The position numbers and the translations under genes were made by a program. Below, in pieces: positions 16,551 to 26,324 of a DNA stretch of 64,000 bases. Position 1 is the first letter of the stretch. Each line of letters starts with the position of its first letter. The stretch covers positions 2,490,362-2,554,361 of the forward strand of contig NZ_BROD01000001.1 of the NCBI RefSeq assembly GCF_024345225.1. The letters run 5' to 3'. Origin of the DNA: Clostridium sp. TW13 (GTDB lineage Bacteria; Bacillota; Clostridia; Clostridiales; Clostridiaceae). The notes beneath the pieces are model-generated. The model was given only the letters and a program-made list of their open reading frames with translations, had not been told where the DNA came from and made no database searches.

Positions 16551-17393
16551 ATGAATAATAATTATGGAAATAAGTCTGGATATTTAAATACTGATTTTCA
16601 GCTATTTCATATAAAAGATAAAACTAATAAGGAATTTGAATTTCATTACCATGACTTTAATAAAATCATTATCTTTCTTTCTGGAAATGTAACATATTTA
16701 ATTGAAGGAAAAGCTTATTATTTAAAACCTTGGGACATTCTACTAGTGAATAATCATGATGTGCACAGACCTATTATAAATTCTTCTGAAACTTATGAAA
16801 GAATTATAATATGGGCCAATTCTGAGTTTATAGAAAAACATAATTATAATAATTGCGACTTGTCTACATGCTTTAAACTAGCAAACGAAAAAAGCTTCAA
16901 TCTCATAAGACTTGAAGCTGAACTGCAAAATTCATTAAAATCTATTATTGCTTCATTAGAGGATTCTTTAAACTCCTCTGCATTCGCAAGCCGACTTTTA
17001 AGTAATTCATTGTTTATACAATTGATCATTTATTTAAACAGAATACATCTTAACAATATGTATGTTACAGATAAAGATTCACTAAGATATGATAGACAAA
17101 TAGAAGAAGTATTAAAATATATAAATTCTAATATATCAGGAAATCTTTCAGTTGAAACCCTTGCTGAAAAATTTTATATTAGCAAGTACTATCTTATGCA
17201 TAAGTTTAAAAAGGAAACAGGTTATACTCTTCACAATTATGTGCTTCAAAAAAGGCTTATAGCAGCAAGAGACCTTATCAAAACTGGAGAACCTATAATA
17301 AAAGCTTCTATTGATTGTGGATTTAAAGATTATTCAAGCTTCCTACGTTCCTTTAAGAAATTATTCAATATGCCTCCTAGAGATTTTTCATAA
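16551..17393 (+). CDS. AraC-family transcriptional regulator with cupin domain
   Basis: 280 residues. The N-terminal cupin (about 20-95) contains EFEFHYHDFNKIIIFLSGNV and LKPWDILLVNNHDVH, a sugar- or metabolite-sensing fold. The C-terminal double helix-turn-helix (about 185-280) contains LSVETLAEKFYISKYYLMHK and GFKDYSSFLRSFKKLFNMPP. It is divergent from murE (132-base gap), so murE or the downstream plus-strand gene could be targets, but nothing proves it. GAAAAGGATG precedes the start. Confidence 0.9.
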   Translation: MNNNYGNKSGYLNTDFQLFHIKDKTNKEFEFHYHDFNKIIIFLSGNVTYLIEGKAYYLKPWDILLVNNHDVHRPIINSSETYERIIIWANSEFIEKHNYNNCDLSTCFKLANEKSFNLIRLEAELQNSLKSIIASLEDSLNSSAFASRLLSNSLFIQLIIYLNRIHLNNMYVTDKDSLRYDRQIEEVLKYINSNISGNLSVETLAEKFYISKYYLMHKFKKETGYTLHNYVLQKRLIAARDLIKTGEPIIKASIDCGFKDYSSFLRSFKKLFNMPPRDFS

Positions 17394-17568
17394 AGTATCT
17401 TGAGAAACTTGTCATATTATATCTCAAAATAAATATCTATATTATAGGATTATATACTTTTTTTAACACTAACTTGATATAATATAGTAAAGGGTAAGTA
17501 ACTAAAGTACTAAGTGAAAAATATAATATTAGTAACCTTTGGTTTACTCATCAAAAGGGGTGGTGTAA

Positions 17569-18141
17569 GTGAAAAAAATAATATTAGGCTCTGTTATTCT
17601 TTTGCTTGTTGGTTCAATCCTTATGATTTTATTCTCAAAGCAAGTTTATATTAATGAATGTAAAGATAGCATTAAAGATTATGATTTTACTGTCAAAAAT
17701 GTAGAGAAATTAGACGCTAAGCTAAGCAAACAAAAATATTCTTATTCTACCGCTACAGATAAAAAGTATATTACAGTTATAGTTTATAGAAATCAAAAAG
17801 CTTCAGCACAACAATACCTTATAAAAGAAAACGATAACATTGATTTGCTTATTAACAAAACCTCTCAACTAGTTATTTCTTTACCTGCAATTTCAAAAAC
17901 AGATTCCTCATGGAATGTAGAAGGACTCTCTGAAAATTATTTGGCTTTCATGAAAAAATCAAAAACTGATATTCCTAACCCTATATTCTTAAAAAATAAT
18001 ACTGATCAAAGCTATGATAGAGAAAATATATATTTTGATGCTTATAGATCCGGCTCAGAAAGCTTCACTCTTTCATATGAAGATAATAGTGGCAAAAAAG
18101 ATATCCATTTTAATGTTAATATACTTGAGCCTATATTTTAA
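17569..18141 (+). CDS. membrane-anchored protein of unknown function
   Basis: 190 residues with a GTG start behind AGGGGTGG. One N-terminal hydrophobic segment (about 3-25, ILGSVILLLVGSILMILFSK) acts as signal anchor, and the rest is outside the membrane. The remaining sequence is polar and beta-rich with no motif I recognise. It ends in a bidirectional terminator and appears to be a single gene. Confidence 0.65.
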   Translation: MKKIILGSVILLLVGSILMILFSKQVYINECKDSIKDYDFTVKNVEKLDAKLSKQKYSYSTATDKKYITVIVYRNQKASAQQYLIKENDNIDLLINKTSQLVISLPAISKTDSSWNVEGLSENYLAFMKKSKTDIPNPIFLKNNTDQSYDRENIYFDAYRSGSESFTLSYEDNSGKKDIHFNVNILEPIF

Positions 18142-18181
18142 GTTATTTGTATGAATTATAAACGCACTTTATATAGATAAG

Positions 18182-18224
18182 GTGTCGCATTAGCAGTCTT
18201 CACCTAATACGACACTCTTATTTT
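18182..18224. terminator. bidirectional terminator
   Basis: Arms GTGTCGCATTAG and CTAATACGACAC (one mismatch) between two convergent genes, followed by TCTTATTTT on the plus strand. Confidence 0.75.
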
Positions 18225-19025
18225 CTAATAATTTTTCTCTTTAAGCCTAGAAATTTCTTCTCTTTGCTCCTCTATTATTTCCTTATACTTATTTTCTTTA
18301 TCTCCCCATTCCTTACTTAAGTTATTTATAAGTGATGCCATTTCATCAGCACTACCAACTATTCTGTTAAATAATAGAAGGTTAGATTTAAGTATTTCAG
18401 GTATCTCATTATGAGAGTATCTCAACCTATGGTCTATCTCTCCATAGCCTTCTTCAAATATTGTCCTTACCTGAATTTCTGCGATCACCTTTTGGTTTGT
18501 AGGATAAAACTCCACCAAATAATGAACTGAACGATATCCAGATACCCTTCTTCTTACTTCTATATCAAGCTCATTAAAGACTTTAGTATCGTCCCCTTCT
18601 CTGACATTCGCTGTAATCTCAATTACCTTCCAAGTGTTAATTATAAATTCATGTATATCCTGCCATTGATCTTTGAATATATGAATAACTCTTATACCTA
18701 TTAAATCATTTATTTCATTCTTATAATTATCTCTAGTAAATTGAAAATCCTTGCCGTATTTTTCTCGCCTTTCTGGGGTTTTTCTTATAATCTTTTCAAT
18801 TAATCTGTCTACATCTTTAATTCTTGACTTTACAGAATGAACCATCTTTTGAGAACGTAAAATGTTTGAAATAAAATTTGCCTGATTTTCATAAGAATCT
18901 CTGTATTCTATATAATCCTCATATATTTCCTTAAGGTTTTGTACATCAATATAATTTTTTTCAATTTCTTCTTCCACATATGAATATCTTGATAAAAAAT
19001 CTTCTATATTAAATTTTTTTTGCAT
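18225..19025 (-). CDS. RelA/SpoT-domain protein (small alarmone synthetase-like)
   Basis: 266 residues with a single nucleotidyltransferase domain (about 65-215) and no HD hydrolase or TGS/ACT domains. Signatures: NEINDLIGIRVIHIFKDQW, GYRSVHYLVEF and AEIQVRTIFEEGYGEIDHRL. These match the synthetase motifs of RelA/SpoT proteins, which transfer pyrophosphate from ATP to GDP/GTP. The C-terminal 35 residues are a charged coiled coil that could mediate oligomerisation. It starts 15 bases after the LuxR gene ends, so a signalling enzyme and a large regulator are co-expressed. Activity is inferred from family. Confidence 0.85.
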   Translation of the reverse strand: MQKKFNIEDFLSRYSYVEEEIEKNYIDVQNLKEIYEDYIEYRDSYENQANFISNILRSQKMVHSVKSRIKDVDRLIEKIIRKTPERREKYGKDFQFTRDNYKNEINDLIGIRVIHIFKDQWQDIHEFIINTWKVIEITANVREGDDTKVFNELDIEVRRRVSGYRSVHYLVEFYPTNQKVIAEIQVRTIFEEGYGEIDHRLRYSHNEIPEILKSNLLLFNRIVGSADEMASLINNLSKEWGDKENKYKEIIEEQREEISRLKEKNY

Positions 19026-19040
19026 CTAAATCCCCCTATC

Positions 19041-21608
19041 CTAAGAAATAATCTGATCTAACTTAGCCTTATTTACAGCCTCAAGTCTATTCTTAACACC
19101 AAGCTTAGAATAGATATTAATAATATGAGTTTTAACTGTAGATACTGAAATATATAACTTTTCTCCAATTTCTTTATTACTTAATCCATTAGAAATCTCT
19201 GTGAGAACCTCAATTTCTCTTCCACTGAGAACATCCATCTTTTTTTGTTCAGAAATTAAATCAAGCACCTTTCTTAAAAATTCTTCATTTCCTTCATCCT
19301 TAGATAAATCTTTTTCATACTTTAACAAAATATCTTTTAAGTATTTTCTATGAAGATAATATGGTAATACAATATCATCATCTCTACTATAAAAAACTGC
19401 TTCTTTCAAATAATTTATATATTCTCTATCTTGATTTTTATTTATATTCTGCATGATTATAATCTTCCATAGCAATGCATAAATTAAACTATACCCTATA
19501 AGATTTTTCCTGCATATAAAGATAATTTCATCAATTAAGGCTTCACATTCTTCATATTTCTCAAGTTTAAATAGTGAAATAACATAAGCTATCTTTGTCA
19601 TTTCTGCAAGATCAAAATTAGCTTTATATTCTTGCTTATATTGTTGAATAAAATAAGTATATTCTTCTGGCTCTATTCTGTCCTCTACTGATAATAATCT
19701 AATTTTTAGGGCCACCATGGATAGATATGTTACATTATCCTTATTCTCTTCTACTAATACACTTAGCATATTTTCTGCCTCTTTAAAATTGCCTTGAAGA
19801 AACTTTACTTCTGCCAAATTATATTTTATTCCTCTATTAAGAGTAATAAATACACTCTTATCACGAAATTGCTCTGAATTTTTTTCAGCCATTATCAAAA
19901 GATTTTCTGCTTCATTTAACATCATTTTTTTTATGTATATGCCAGGAAGTCCTATCTCTCCAAAAATAGAAAAATACATATTGTACTCTTTATTATGAGT
20001 AATAGATTTTAATTTAATATATCCCTGCTCACTTTCTTTTAATCTTCCCATATCCTCTAAATTCGCTGTTTTATTATATATACAAAATATATCTATATAT
20101 CTATTATTAAGCTGCTTATTAACCTTATCTGCGTACTCAACAATCTCCAAAGACTTTCTATAATCCCCTATAAATCTATATCCACAAGCTGCTATTATAC
20201 AATACACTACCTTAGTCAACGGATTCATATTTCCAATCATTTCAAAATTAATATCATCTTCACCTAAATCAATTATATCCTCTTCTGTTATCATTTTATA
20301 TATTTTCATACATCTCCAATTACCATCTTCCAATTTATCTGCGATTGTTGAGATAATTTCAGCCCCATGCTCATAATCAAAATTGAAATAATAATTAAAT
20401 GCTGCTATAAAAGCTAAATCTATACTTTTTCTATAGTACTCCAACGGTATTTTTCCTAATATCTTTGTAGAAGAAATAAGATGAGCGTATTTTTCAATAA
20501 GCTTTAAGGCAATATCATATAATCTCCATTCAATAGCTAATCTTAAAGCCTCATCATAATCTTCTTTTTGAATTAAATAATCTATTAGTCTTTTTATGAT
20601 TTCATTTTGTGTTACTCCAGATATTTCATTAAAAAGTTTTAACAAGAACTCCCTTAAAACGTTATGATACCTATAGATTTTATTTTCTTCATCTATGGTT
20701 ATAATAAGCATATTTTTTTCAATAAGACCTTGAATTAATTTTGCTCCATTATCTCCAACTAGTAGGGTGCATATATTTTGATCTACATAATTTAAAGGCG
20801 AGGTTTTAACTAACAGTTCTATTTCTTCTGAACTTAACCATGAAATTATTTCTTTACTTATATAGTCTATAAAAAACTTATTTTCCTTAGGGATAGATAT
20901 AATTCTATCTAGCTCTTTACTTATTGTTAAAATTAATTGAATACCACCTATCCAGCCTTCAGTTTTTTCATATATTTGCTGTATTATATTATCTTCTATA
21001 TTCTTTTTCAATGAAACTCTTATAAACTCTGATGCCTCATCTAAAGATAATTTAAACTCATCTGCTTCTATATTTATTAACTCTCCATTCATCATAATAT
21101 CACTTAGATAAATAGGTATCTCCTCTCTAGATACAAGAATAAAGTGAATAGATTCAGAAGAATTTTTAATAAAATATTCTATAGTTGAACATAAAAACTT
21201 ATCTTTTATATAGTGAAAATCATCCAAAACAAAGATAAGCTCTTCTTCATTCATAAGTTCATTTATTATATAACCAATAATATTAAATATATCTTCTCTA
21301 TTAACTAGCGGCTTTAACATGTCTATATATAGTTCTGAGTTTTTCAACTTACTTTTCAATGCATGTACAACATAAACCCAAAAATAAGTTAAATCATCAC
21401 TTTCTTCATCTAAAGATATCCAGCTATAATTAGTCTTTTCTTGTAAATACGCAGAAATGAGGGTGGTCTTGCCTGCTGCTGGTCCACCCTTTACAATAGT
21501 AACTCTACTGTTTACTATCTCTTTTATTTTATTATTAAGCAGATTTCTAACTATATTATTTTTCTTATTCTTTGGTCTTATCAATCTTGTATATACAATA
21601 TTCTTCAT
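19041..21608 (-). CDS. LuxR-family, MalT-like ATP-dependent regulator
   Basis: 855 residues from the ATG at 21608, chosen because AAGGGGAAG precedes it (the frame opens at 21638). Order of domains: STAND-type NTPase with P-loop GGPAAGKTTLIS (about 45-56) and LIFVLDDFHYI (Walker B), then winged helix, TPR-like helical repeats (about 330-760) and a C-terminal LuxR helix-turn-helix (LSGREIEVLTEISNGLSNKE, STVKTHIINIYSKLGVKNR). The MalT family binds an inducer and ATP and then multimerises on promoters. Ligand unknown. An ABC exporter operon ends 87 bases upstream, and the RelA/SpoT gene follows. Confidence 0.9.
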   Translation of the reverse strand: MKNIVYTRLIRPKNKKNNIVRNLLNNKIKEIVNSRVTIVKGGPAAGKTTLISAYLQEKTNYSWISLDEESDDLTYFWVYVVHALKSKLKNSELYIDMLKPLVNREDIFNIIGYIINELMNEEELIFVLDDFHYIKDKFLCSTIEYFIKNSSESIHFILVSREEIPIYLSDIMMNGELINIEADEFKLSLDEASEFIRVSLKKNIEDNIIQQIYEKTEGWIGGIQLILTISKELDRIISIPKENKFFIDYISKEIISWLSSEEIELLVKTSPLNYVDQNICTLLVGDNGAKLIQGLIEKNMLIITIDEENKIYRYHNVLREFLLKLFNEISGVTQNEIIKRLIDYLIQKEDYDEALRLAIEWRLYDIALKLIEKYAHLISSTKILGKIPLEYYRKSIDLAFIAAFNYYFNFDYEHGAEIISTIADKLEDGNWRCMKIYKMITEEDIIDLGEDDINFEMIGNMNPLTKVVYCIIAACGYRFIGDYRKSLEIVEYADKVNKQLNNRYIDIFCIYNKTANLEDMGRLKESEQGYIKLKSITHNKEYNMYFSIFGEIGLPGIYIKKMMLNEAENLLIMAEKNSEQFRDKSVFITLNRGIKYNLAEVKFLQGNFKEAENMLSVLVEENKDNVTYLSMVALKIRLLSVEDRIEPEEYTYFIQQYKQEYKANFDLAEMTKIAYVISLFKLEKYEECEALIDEIIFICRKNLIGYSLIYALLWKIIIMQNINKNQDREYINYLKEAVFYSRDDDIVLPYYLHRKYLKDILLKYEKDLSKDEGNEEFLRKVLDLISEQKKMDVLSGREIEVLTEISNGLSNKEIGEKLYISVSTVKTHIINIYSKLGVKNRLEAVNKAKLDQIIS

Positions 21609-21695
21609 ACTCTTCCCCTTAGGAAATATTATTAACATTAAACTTATTATAATAATTTATTCATCATAATATAATTTTACTCTATTAATTGAGAA

Positions 21696-22652
21696 TCAAC
21701 AATTATTTCCTTTAAGTTTTCTGCTGCCAATAAATATACCTAAAGTTAATATTGTAGCCGTTATAACTAAAACAACTCCCATTTTCATATAATTTGCACT
21801 ATTATTATTTTCTAATGATATTGTAAAATCTAATAAGTATTTCTGTGGGAATAAATTAGAAATCTTATCTATAAATCCATTTTTTGTTACGGAAAAAAAG
21901 CTTCCTGATAACAAAGTGGTTACTAAAATTGTCATTGATCCTACCAAAGTTGCATTTTCATCTTCTTTGATTATTGAAGATATTAAAAAACCAAAAGCAG
22001 AAGCAAATAAACAAAGTACAAATAATATAAATGCTACTTCTAAGCTGCTTACCTTGGTATTTATATTTAAAACTTCTTTAGTAATTAGAGTTATTCCTGT
22101 AGTTGGTACAAATATCATTAAAAATACTGAAATAACATGTGCTGTTGCATATTGCACATAACTGATGCTACCGCTCAAAATTCTCTTTGATATCCCACCT
22201 TTTTCTTCATAATAAAATCTATACAGCATCATCCCAAGAAACAATACAAACATAGTAATATATCCTATAATGTTCGCTGCAACTCCTCTCTTAGCTTCCC
22301 TGTCCCAATTTGGAGTCTTGCCATTAATGCAAGCTTCTATATTTTCTTTGAATTCATTACCCTTTACCGTGTCTACCTTAAACTTTCCATTCTTGTATAT
22401 AACTACACCATCATATTTATTTTGTACTAACTCTGATAATTGAGGTACTGTCTTTAATTTTGTTACCTTAACCTCTTTTATAGCTAGATTAACATTATCC
22501 ATTCCAACCACTGCTATATTTCCTTTAATGCTTAAATTATTACTAAAATAAATTGCAGCAAATATCATAATAGGTGTTAATATAATTGGTACAACTAGAT
22601 AAACTTTATTATTAATCATTCTATATAATATTCCTTTTATCATTCTAAGCAT
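21696..22652 (-). CDS. ABC-2 type exporter permease
   Basis: 318 residues. One N-terminal membrane helix (about 18-36) is followed by an external domain of about 110 residues, then five more helices from about 150 on, the ABC-2/YhgE-like arrangement. The final helix ends in a basic tail (GSRKLKGNN). It is the last gene of a three-gene operon (ATPase, permease, permease) with 18-base spacing, so it pairs with the preceding permease as a heterodimer. Substrate unknown; such systems often export drugs or peptides. Confidence 0.85.
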   Translation of the reverse strand: MLRMIKGILYRMINNKVYLVVPIILTPIMIFAAIYFSNNLSIKGNIAVVGMDNVNLAIKEVKVTKLKTVPQLSELVQNKYDGVVIYKNGKFKVDTVKGNEFKENIEACINGKTPNWDREAKRGVAANIIGYITMFVLFLGMMLYRFYYEEKGGISKRILSGSISYVQYATAHVISVFLMIFVPTTGITLITKEVLNINTKVSSLEVAFILFVLCLFASAFGFLISSIIKEDENATLVGSMTILVTTLLSGSFFSVTKNGFIDKISNLFPQKYLLDFTISLENNNSANYMKMGVVLVITATILTLGIFIGSRKLKGNNC

Positions 22653-22670
22653 AGTTTAATATCCTCCTTT

Positions 22671-23414
22671 CTAAATATAATCCTCTGTTCTATAATTCAC
22701 ATGAACCACTACAATTAGCAAAAGTGATATTCCTAATAAAGATCCTATTGTTAAACTGAAGTTTTGAAAATTTCCATCGTATATTATTTTGAATATACTA
22801 TCTAATACCCATTTTAATGGTGATAAATTAGCAACCTTGCTTGCCCAGTCTCCTAAACCATCAATAGGAAAAAATAAGCCTGATAGCAATGCAAATAAAT
22901 TCATTATTAAAGATATTATTTTATTTGTTAATTCTTCACTTTTTAAGGTTACACAGATTGCTCCACCAAAGGTTGTAGAAAAAAGTAGCAACGCCATAAA
23001 TAATATTAATACATAAATAAAGTTCTTCCCTCCATAATTCACTATCCCTAATGCATTAAATATTATTAAATCTAATGAAAATATAACTCCCATAAACAAA
23101 TATGAAGATAAAAGCTTTGAAGCATATATCTCCCACCTTGATATTGGAGAATAAGCTATTCTTAAGTTAGCACTCTTTATTCTTTGCTCCATAAAAGTGT
23201 TTGGGGTTATAGTTGCTGCACTGATAATTAAAAATATCATCATTGATACCCCGTAATAATCATAAGATGTCACGCCATGATAACCGTAAATACCTGAAAA
23301 TAAAAAACCGAATAATCCAACAACAATAAATGGATAAACAAAGCAGAAAAAATCAATATTAACATTTGTAATCAAGTTCTTAAAATCTTGTTTAATCAAT
23401 ACTCCTATATTCAT
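22671..23414 (-). CDS. ABC-2 type exporter permease
   Basis: 247 residues with six hydrophobic segments and the central ABC-2 signature region (NRIKSANLRIAY-like loop, here MEQRIKSANLRIAYSPISRW). MNLFALLSGLFFPIDGLGDW near the C-terminal half is typical. It starts 10 bases after the ATPase gene and 18 bases before the second permease, giving one transcriptional unit. Confidence 0.88.
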   Translation of the reverse strand: MNIGVLIKQDFKNLITNVNIDFFCFVYPFIVVGLFGFLFSGIYGYHGVTSYDYYGVSMMIFLIISAATITPNTFMEQRIKSANLRIAYSPISRWEIYASKLLSSYLFMGVIFSLDLIIFNALGIVNYGGKNFIYVLILFMALLLFSTTFGGAICVTLKSEELTNKIISLIMNLFALLSGLFFPIDGLGDWASKVANLSPLKWVLDSIFKIIYDGNFQNFSLTIGSLLGISLLLIVVVHVNYRTEDYI

Positions 23415-23424
23415 TTTTTACCTC

Positions 23425-24372
23425 CTAATCTCTTAAGTTTCTGCCAGTTAGCTTTAAAAATACCATTTCTAGATTTCCCTCTTCACTGGTCATATGACTT
23501 ACTTTTATCTTATTCTCAATAAGCTTTAGTATAATTTTATCTAAATTATCTATATCCTTTATTGTTGTTATACAAAGAGCATTATCTTCCTTACTTACCT
23601 TTTGAATGCCTTCGATTTTAAATAAAAAATCAAATTTTCCATTGTATTGACCACTTTTATTGTCAATAAATATCTTATAAACCCTTGTGTTCTTATAGTT
23701 TTCTAAAAGCTCTAAGATCGTTCCATCTGCAATCTTTCTACCTTTATCCATTATAACTATCCGGTCTGATATCACCTCAACCTCCTCCATATAATGAGTT
23801 GTATATATAATAGTAGTGCCAAGTTTTCTAAGTTTTTTTATTGACTCTAAAATATGATTTCTTGACTGGGGATCTATTCCAACAGTAGGCTCATCTAAAA
23901 TCAAAATCTTTGGCTTATGGGCTATAGCACAAGCAATGTTAAGCCTTCTCTTCATTCCACCTGAAAAGGTTTTAGGCTTGCTATCCTTCTTATCCTCAAG
24001 TCCTACAAATCTCAATGCTTCTAAAACATTACATTTAAGTTCTTCTCCTTTAATTCCATACAATGATGCAAAAAACTCCACATTCTTATATGCTGCTATG
24101 TCTTCATAAAGAGCTAAGTCTTGAGGAACTATGCCAAGTTGGGATTTTACATACTTTCTATTGCTATCAAGACTTTTCCCAAAATATTTTATTGTTCCCC
24201 CTTCTGCTTTTAAAATAGTGGATAAAATATTTATAGTTGTACTTTTACCTGCACCATTAGGTCCAAGAAGTCCCAATATCTCTCCTTCATATAAATCAAA
24301 GTTTAATCCATCCACAGCCTTATTATCCTTGTAATATTTCTTTAAATCCTTAATTTCTAATATTTTTTCCAT
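23425..24372 (-). CDS. ABC exporter ATP-binding protein
   Basis: 315 residues from the ATG at 24372, which has GAGGTGATG upstream (two earlier in-frame ATGs are too close to it). Walker A LLGPNGAGKSTTINIL (about 36-50), Q-loop GIVPQDLALYEDI, signature FSGGMKRRLNIA, Walker B ILILDEPTVGIDPQ and switch TTIIYTTHYMEE are all intact, so the protein should hydrolyse ATP. The C-terminal domain resembles drug/lipid exporter ATPases. First gene of the exporter operon. Confidence 0.93.
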   Translation of the reverse strand: MEKILEIKDLKKYYKDNKAVDGLNFDLYEGEILGLLGPNGAGKSTTINILSTILKAEGGTIKYFGKSLDSNRKYVKSQLGIVPQDLALYEDIAAYKNVEFFASLYGIKGEELKCNVLEALRFVGLEDKKDSKPKTFSGGMKRRLNIACAIAHKPKILILDEPTVGIDPQSRNHILESIKKLRKLGTTIIYTTHYMEEVEVISDRIVIMDKGRKIADGTILELLENYKNTRVYKIFIDNKSGQYNGKFDFLFKIEGIQKVSKEDNALCITTIKDIDNLDKIILKLIENKIKVSHMTSEEGNLEMVFLKLTGRNLRD

Positions 24373-24418
24373 ATCCATCACCTCAAACACTATATTACTC
24401 TCTAGTCTTAGGAGAAGT

Positions 24419-24438
24419 AATCAACCAAAAGGTTGATT
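24419..24438 (-). promoter_or_regulatory. inverted repeat before the ABC operon
   Basis: AATCAACC and GGTTGATT arms around AAAA, 47-66 bases before the ATPase start. Position and symmetry fit an operator for an unknown regulator, but it might also be a weak hairpin. Confidence 0.35.
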
Positions 24439-24455
24439 TGTTTTAAACAAAAATA

Positions 24456-24591
24456 AAGGGGCTGTCGCATAAGCAGTTAAAAACTGCTTACGTCAAGCTC
24501 CTCTTCTTGTTTATTTTTCAATAATTTATTTTTTTGTACAAAAAAGAGCTATAACACAACTAATTTATAATTAGTTGTGCGACAGCCCCTT
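24456..24591. mobile_element. 136-bp element with 14-bp terminal inverted repeats
   Basis: Ends AAGGGGCTGTCGCA and TGCGACAGCCCCTT are perfect inverted repeats. Two internal hairpins (TAAGCAGTT/AACTGCTTA; CAACTAATT/AATTAGTTG) fill most of the rest. GGGGCTGTCGCA-type ends are known from several Firmicutes insertion sequences, so this could be a MITE or deletion derivative. TAA occurs at both flanks, which would be a 3-bp duplication at most. It also probably ends transcription of the DUF3784 gene. Confidence 0.5.
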
Positions 24592-24596
24592 AAAAA

Positions 24597-24941
24597 TTAT
24601 ATTTGTTTTTTATATTTAGCAAATGTTTTTTCAGCATCAAAATGTAAATTCTTTAAAAAATATATAATCCACACTGCAAAAGCAATCCAAACAGATGCCG
24701 CTCCAATAAATATGGATAATATGGCTCCACTCAAATTAACAATTGCACATTTAAAGAAAAAATTACGTTCATCTTTACTTAAACGAACTTCATCATATTC
24801 TTCTCTCTCTTTCTTTGTCTTAGAGTTATATCCTGATATAAGCACACATGATTTTTCTTTAAAAATTAAAAATATCATTCCAAGTAATCCAAAAATAAAT
24901 GATATAACAAATCCCAAAATTGTCCAACTATACTCTCTCAC
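24597..24941 (-). CDS. DUF3784-like small membrane protein
   Basis: 114 residues. Membrane helices at about 8-27 and 60-95 (the latter probably two) are separated by a cytoplasmic segment with SGYNSKTKKEREEYDEVRLS, the pattern of DUF3784 proteins. Function unknown. It follows the second of two paired membrane-protein genes after 29 bases and so is the likely last gene of the MoxR/DUF58 operon. Confidence 0.7.
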   Translation of the reverse strand: MREYSWTILGFVISFIFGLLGMIFLIFKEKSCVLISGYNSKTKKEREEYDEVRLSKDERNFFFKCAIVNLSGAILSIFIGAASVWIAFAVWIIYFLKNLHFDAEKTFAKYKKQI

Positions 24942-24970
24942 TAATTTTCACTTCCTAAGATGCCTTACAC

Positions 24971-26257
24971 CTATTTATCACTCTTTTTAATTAATCTCAA
25001 CTCTTCTTTAGTAATAATTTGATCTGAATACCTGGCTTTTTCGTATATTTTTGTAATATCACTTAAGTTATCCGTAGTAACATTAAAAATTTCATTTTTA
25101 ATATCATTAGCGCTATATCTAGAATTAACAAATATATTCTTTTTTCTATATTTTAATATTCTGTCTTTATATATCTTTCTAACTTTGTCTTTATCATTCA
25201 CAAAAATAATTCTGTTTATATGCCATTTGTTCATGGATACTTTTTGCTTTTCCTCATCCTCATTAGGTTTATTGGAAACATAAGTTACCTTTTCTTTATT
25301 CCTAAATATCTTTATTGTTAAGAATATATAATTAATAATAAAATAGCTTGCTGCTAAAAGACTTCCCACAACTATCATTATAACTATAATTATTCCAGCG
25401 AAAATAAGTATGCTTAATAATTTCATTAGAAATCCACCATTTGAAGAATTAGCCATTCCAAAAGGCGATCTCACTCCACCTGAAGCAGCATTCGCTGCTT
25501 CTACTACTGAACCTGGAGCTTGCATCTTTGTTAACTCGAAGCAATAATTAATTCCCCACGCTGAAAACTTTTGGGTTAAATAACAAGCTTCTTGTAGCAC
25601 ACCTAAAGCATACAGAATACACAAATTAATTCCTATCAATACAATAATCTCAACTAAAAAAATATTACTTGATTTACTTTTATAGCTACCATTCTTTTTA
25701 TTATCAAGAATTAGCTTCATGTTCCTAGCTTTACAAATATATATTGTAGAAACAATCATTATAACAATAGCATTCACTAATACCATTAGCTGTATATCCT
25801 TAAATCCAAAAGCAGCTGGAAGTATTAACTGAGGCACTAACGCCTCTTCATAAGTTATCAAATTAGTAACATCGAATATATAATTCTGCTTATGCCTACT
25901 CTTTCTAATACATTGTATTGCCCAAATAATCAATACAAATTCTAGCAGATATTGTCCTCCTATCCCAACAATCACTATAGTTGAAATTAACATAACTATA
26001 GAAAGGCCTATATATAATGTATTTTTCCTACTTATTTTAACCCTCAAATAAGTCATCACATAAATAGGGATAATTAGCAAAAATCCCAGCAGAGTCATTG
26101 ATGAATTCATATTAAATGCTCTATTTAATAAAGCTACACTCGGATATATACAAAAAAACATTAATAAATCCTCTACCCATTCATGATATAATGTTTTTAC
26201 ATAATCATGCATCATATATCCTTCATTAACTAAGCAAACTTCTACTTCATCTTTCAT
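24971..26257 (-). CDS. TgpA-like membrane protein lacking the transglutaminase domain (copy 2)
   Basis: 428 residues from the ATG at 26257, aligned with the start of its paralogue. About eight membrane helices (45-330) are followed by a cytoplasmic tail containing YKDRILKYRKKN, SANDIKNEIF and YEKARYSDQIITKEELR, resembling the DUF4129 tail of TgpA-type proteins. No Cys-His-Asp transglutaminase core is present. It is homologous along its length to the gene upstream, evidently a tandem duplication. A Gly/Ser/Ala-rich loop near 265-290 is unique to this copy. Likely partner of the MoxR/DUF58 proteins; biochemical role unknown. Confidence 0.65.
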   Translation of the reverse strand: MKDEVEVCLVNEGYMMHDYVKTLYHEWVEDLLMFFCIYPSVALLNRAFNMNSSMTLLGFLLIIPIYVMTYLRVKISRKNTLYIGLSIVMLISTIVIVGIGGQYLLEFVLIIWAIQCIRKSRHKQNYIFDVTNLITYEEALVPQLILPAAFGFKDIQLMVLVNAIVIMIVSTIYICKARNMKLILDNKKNGSYKSKSSNIFLVEIIVLIGINLCILYALGVLQEACYLTQKFSAWGINYCFELTKMQAPGSVVEAANAASGGVRSPFGMANSSNGGFLMKLLSILIFAGIIIVIMIVVGSLLAASYFIINYIFLTIKIFRNKEKVTYVSNKPNEDEEKQKVSMNKWHINRIIFVNDKDKVRKIYKDRILKYRKKNIFVNSRYSANDIKNEIFNVTTDNLSDITKIYEKARYSDQIITKEELRLIKKSDK

Positions 26258-26324
26258 AATTTCACCCATATTAATATATCTTAACAATATAAAATAATCT
26301 AAATTAATAAACTATAACTCTTCT

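Noticed and set aside
24371-24438. Further MerR-type promoter before the ABC exporter
   Set aside because: TTGATT and TAATAT are 21 bases apart and the dyad is imperfect, so it does not meet the 19-20 bp rule seen at the other sites.
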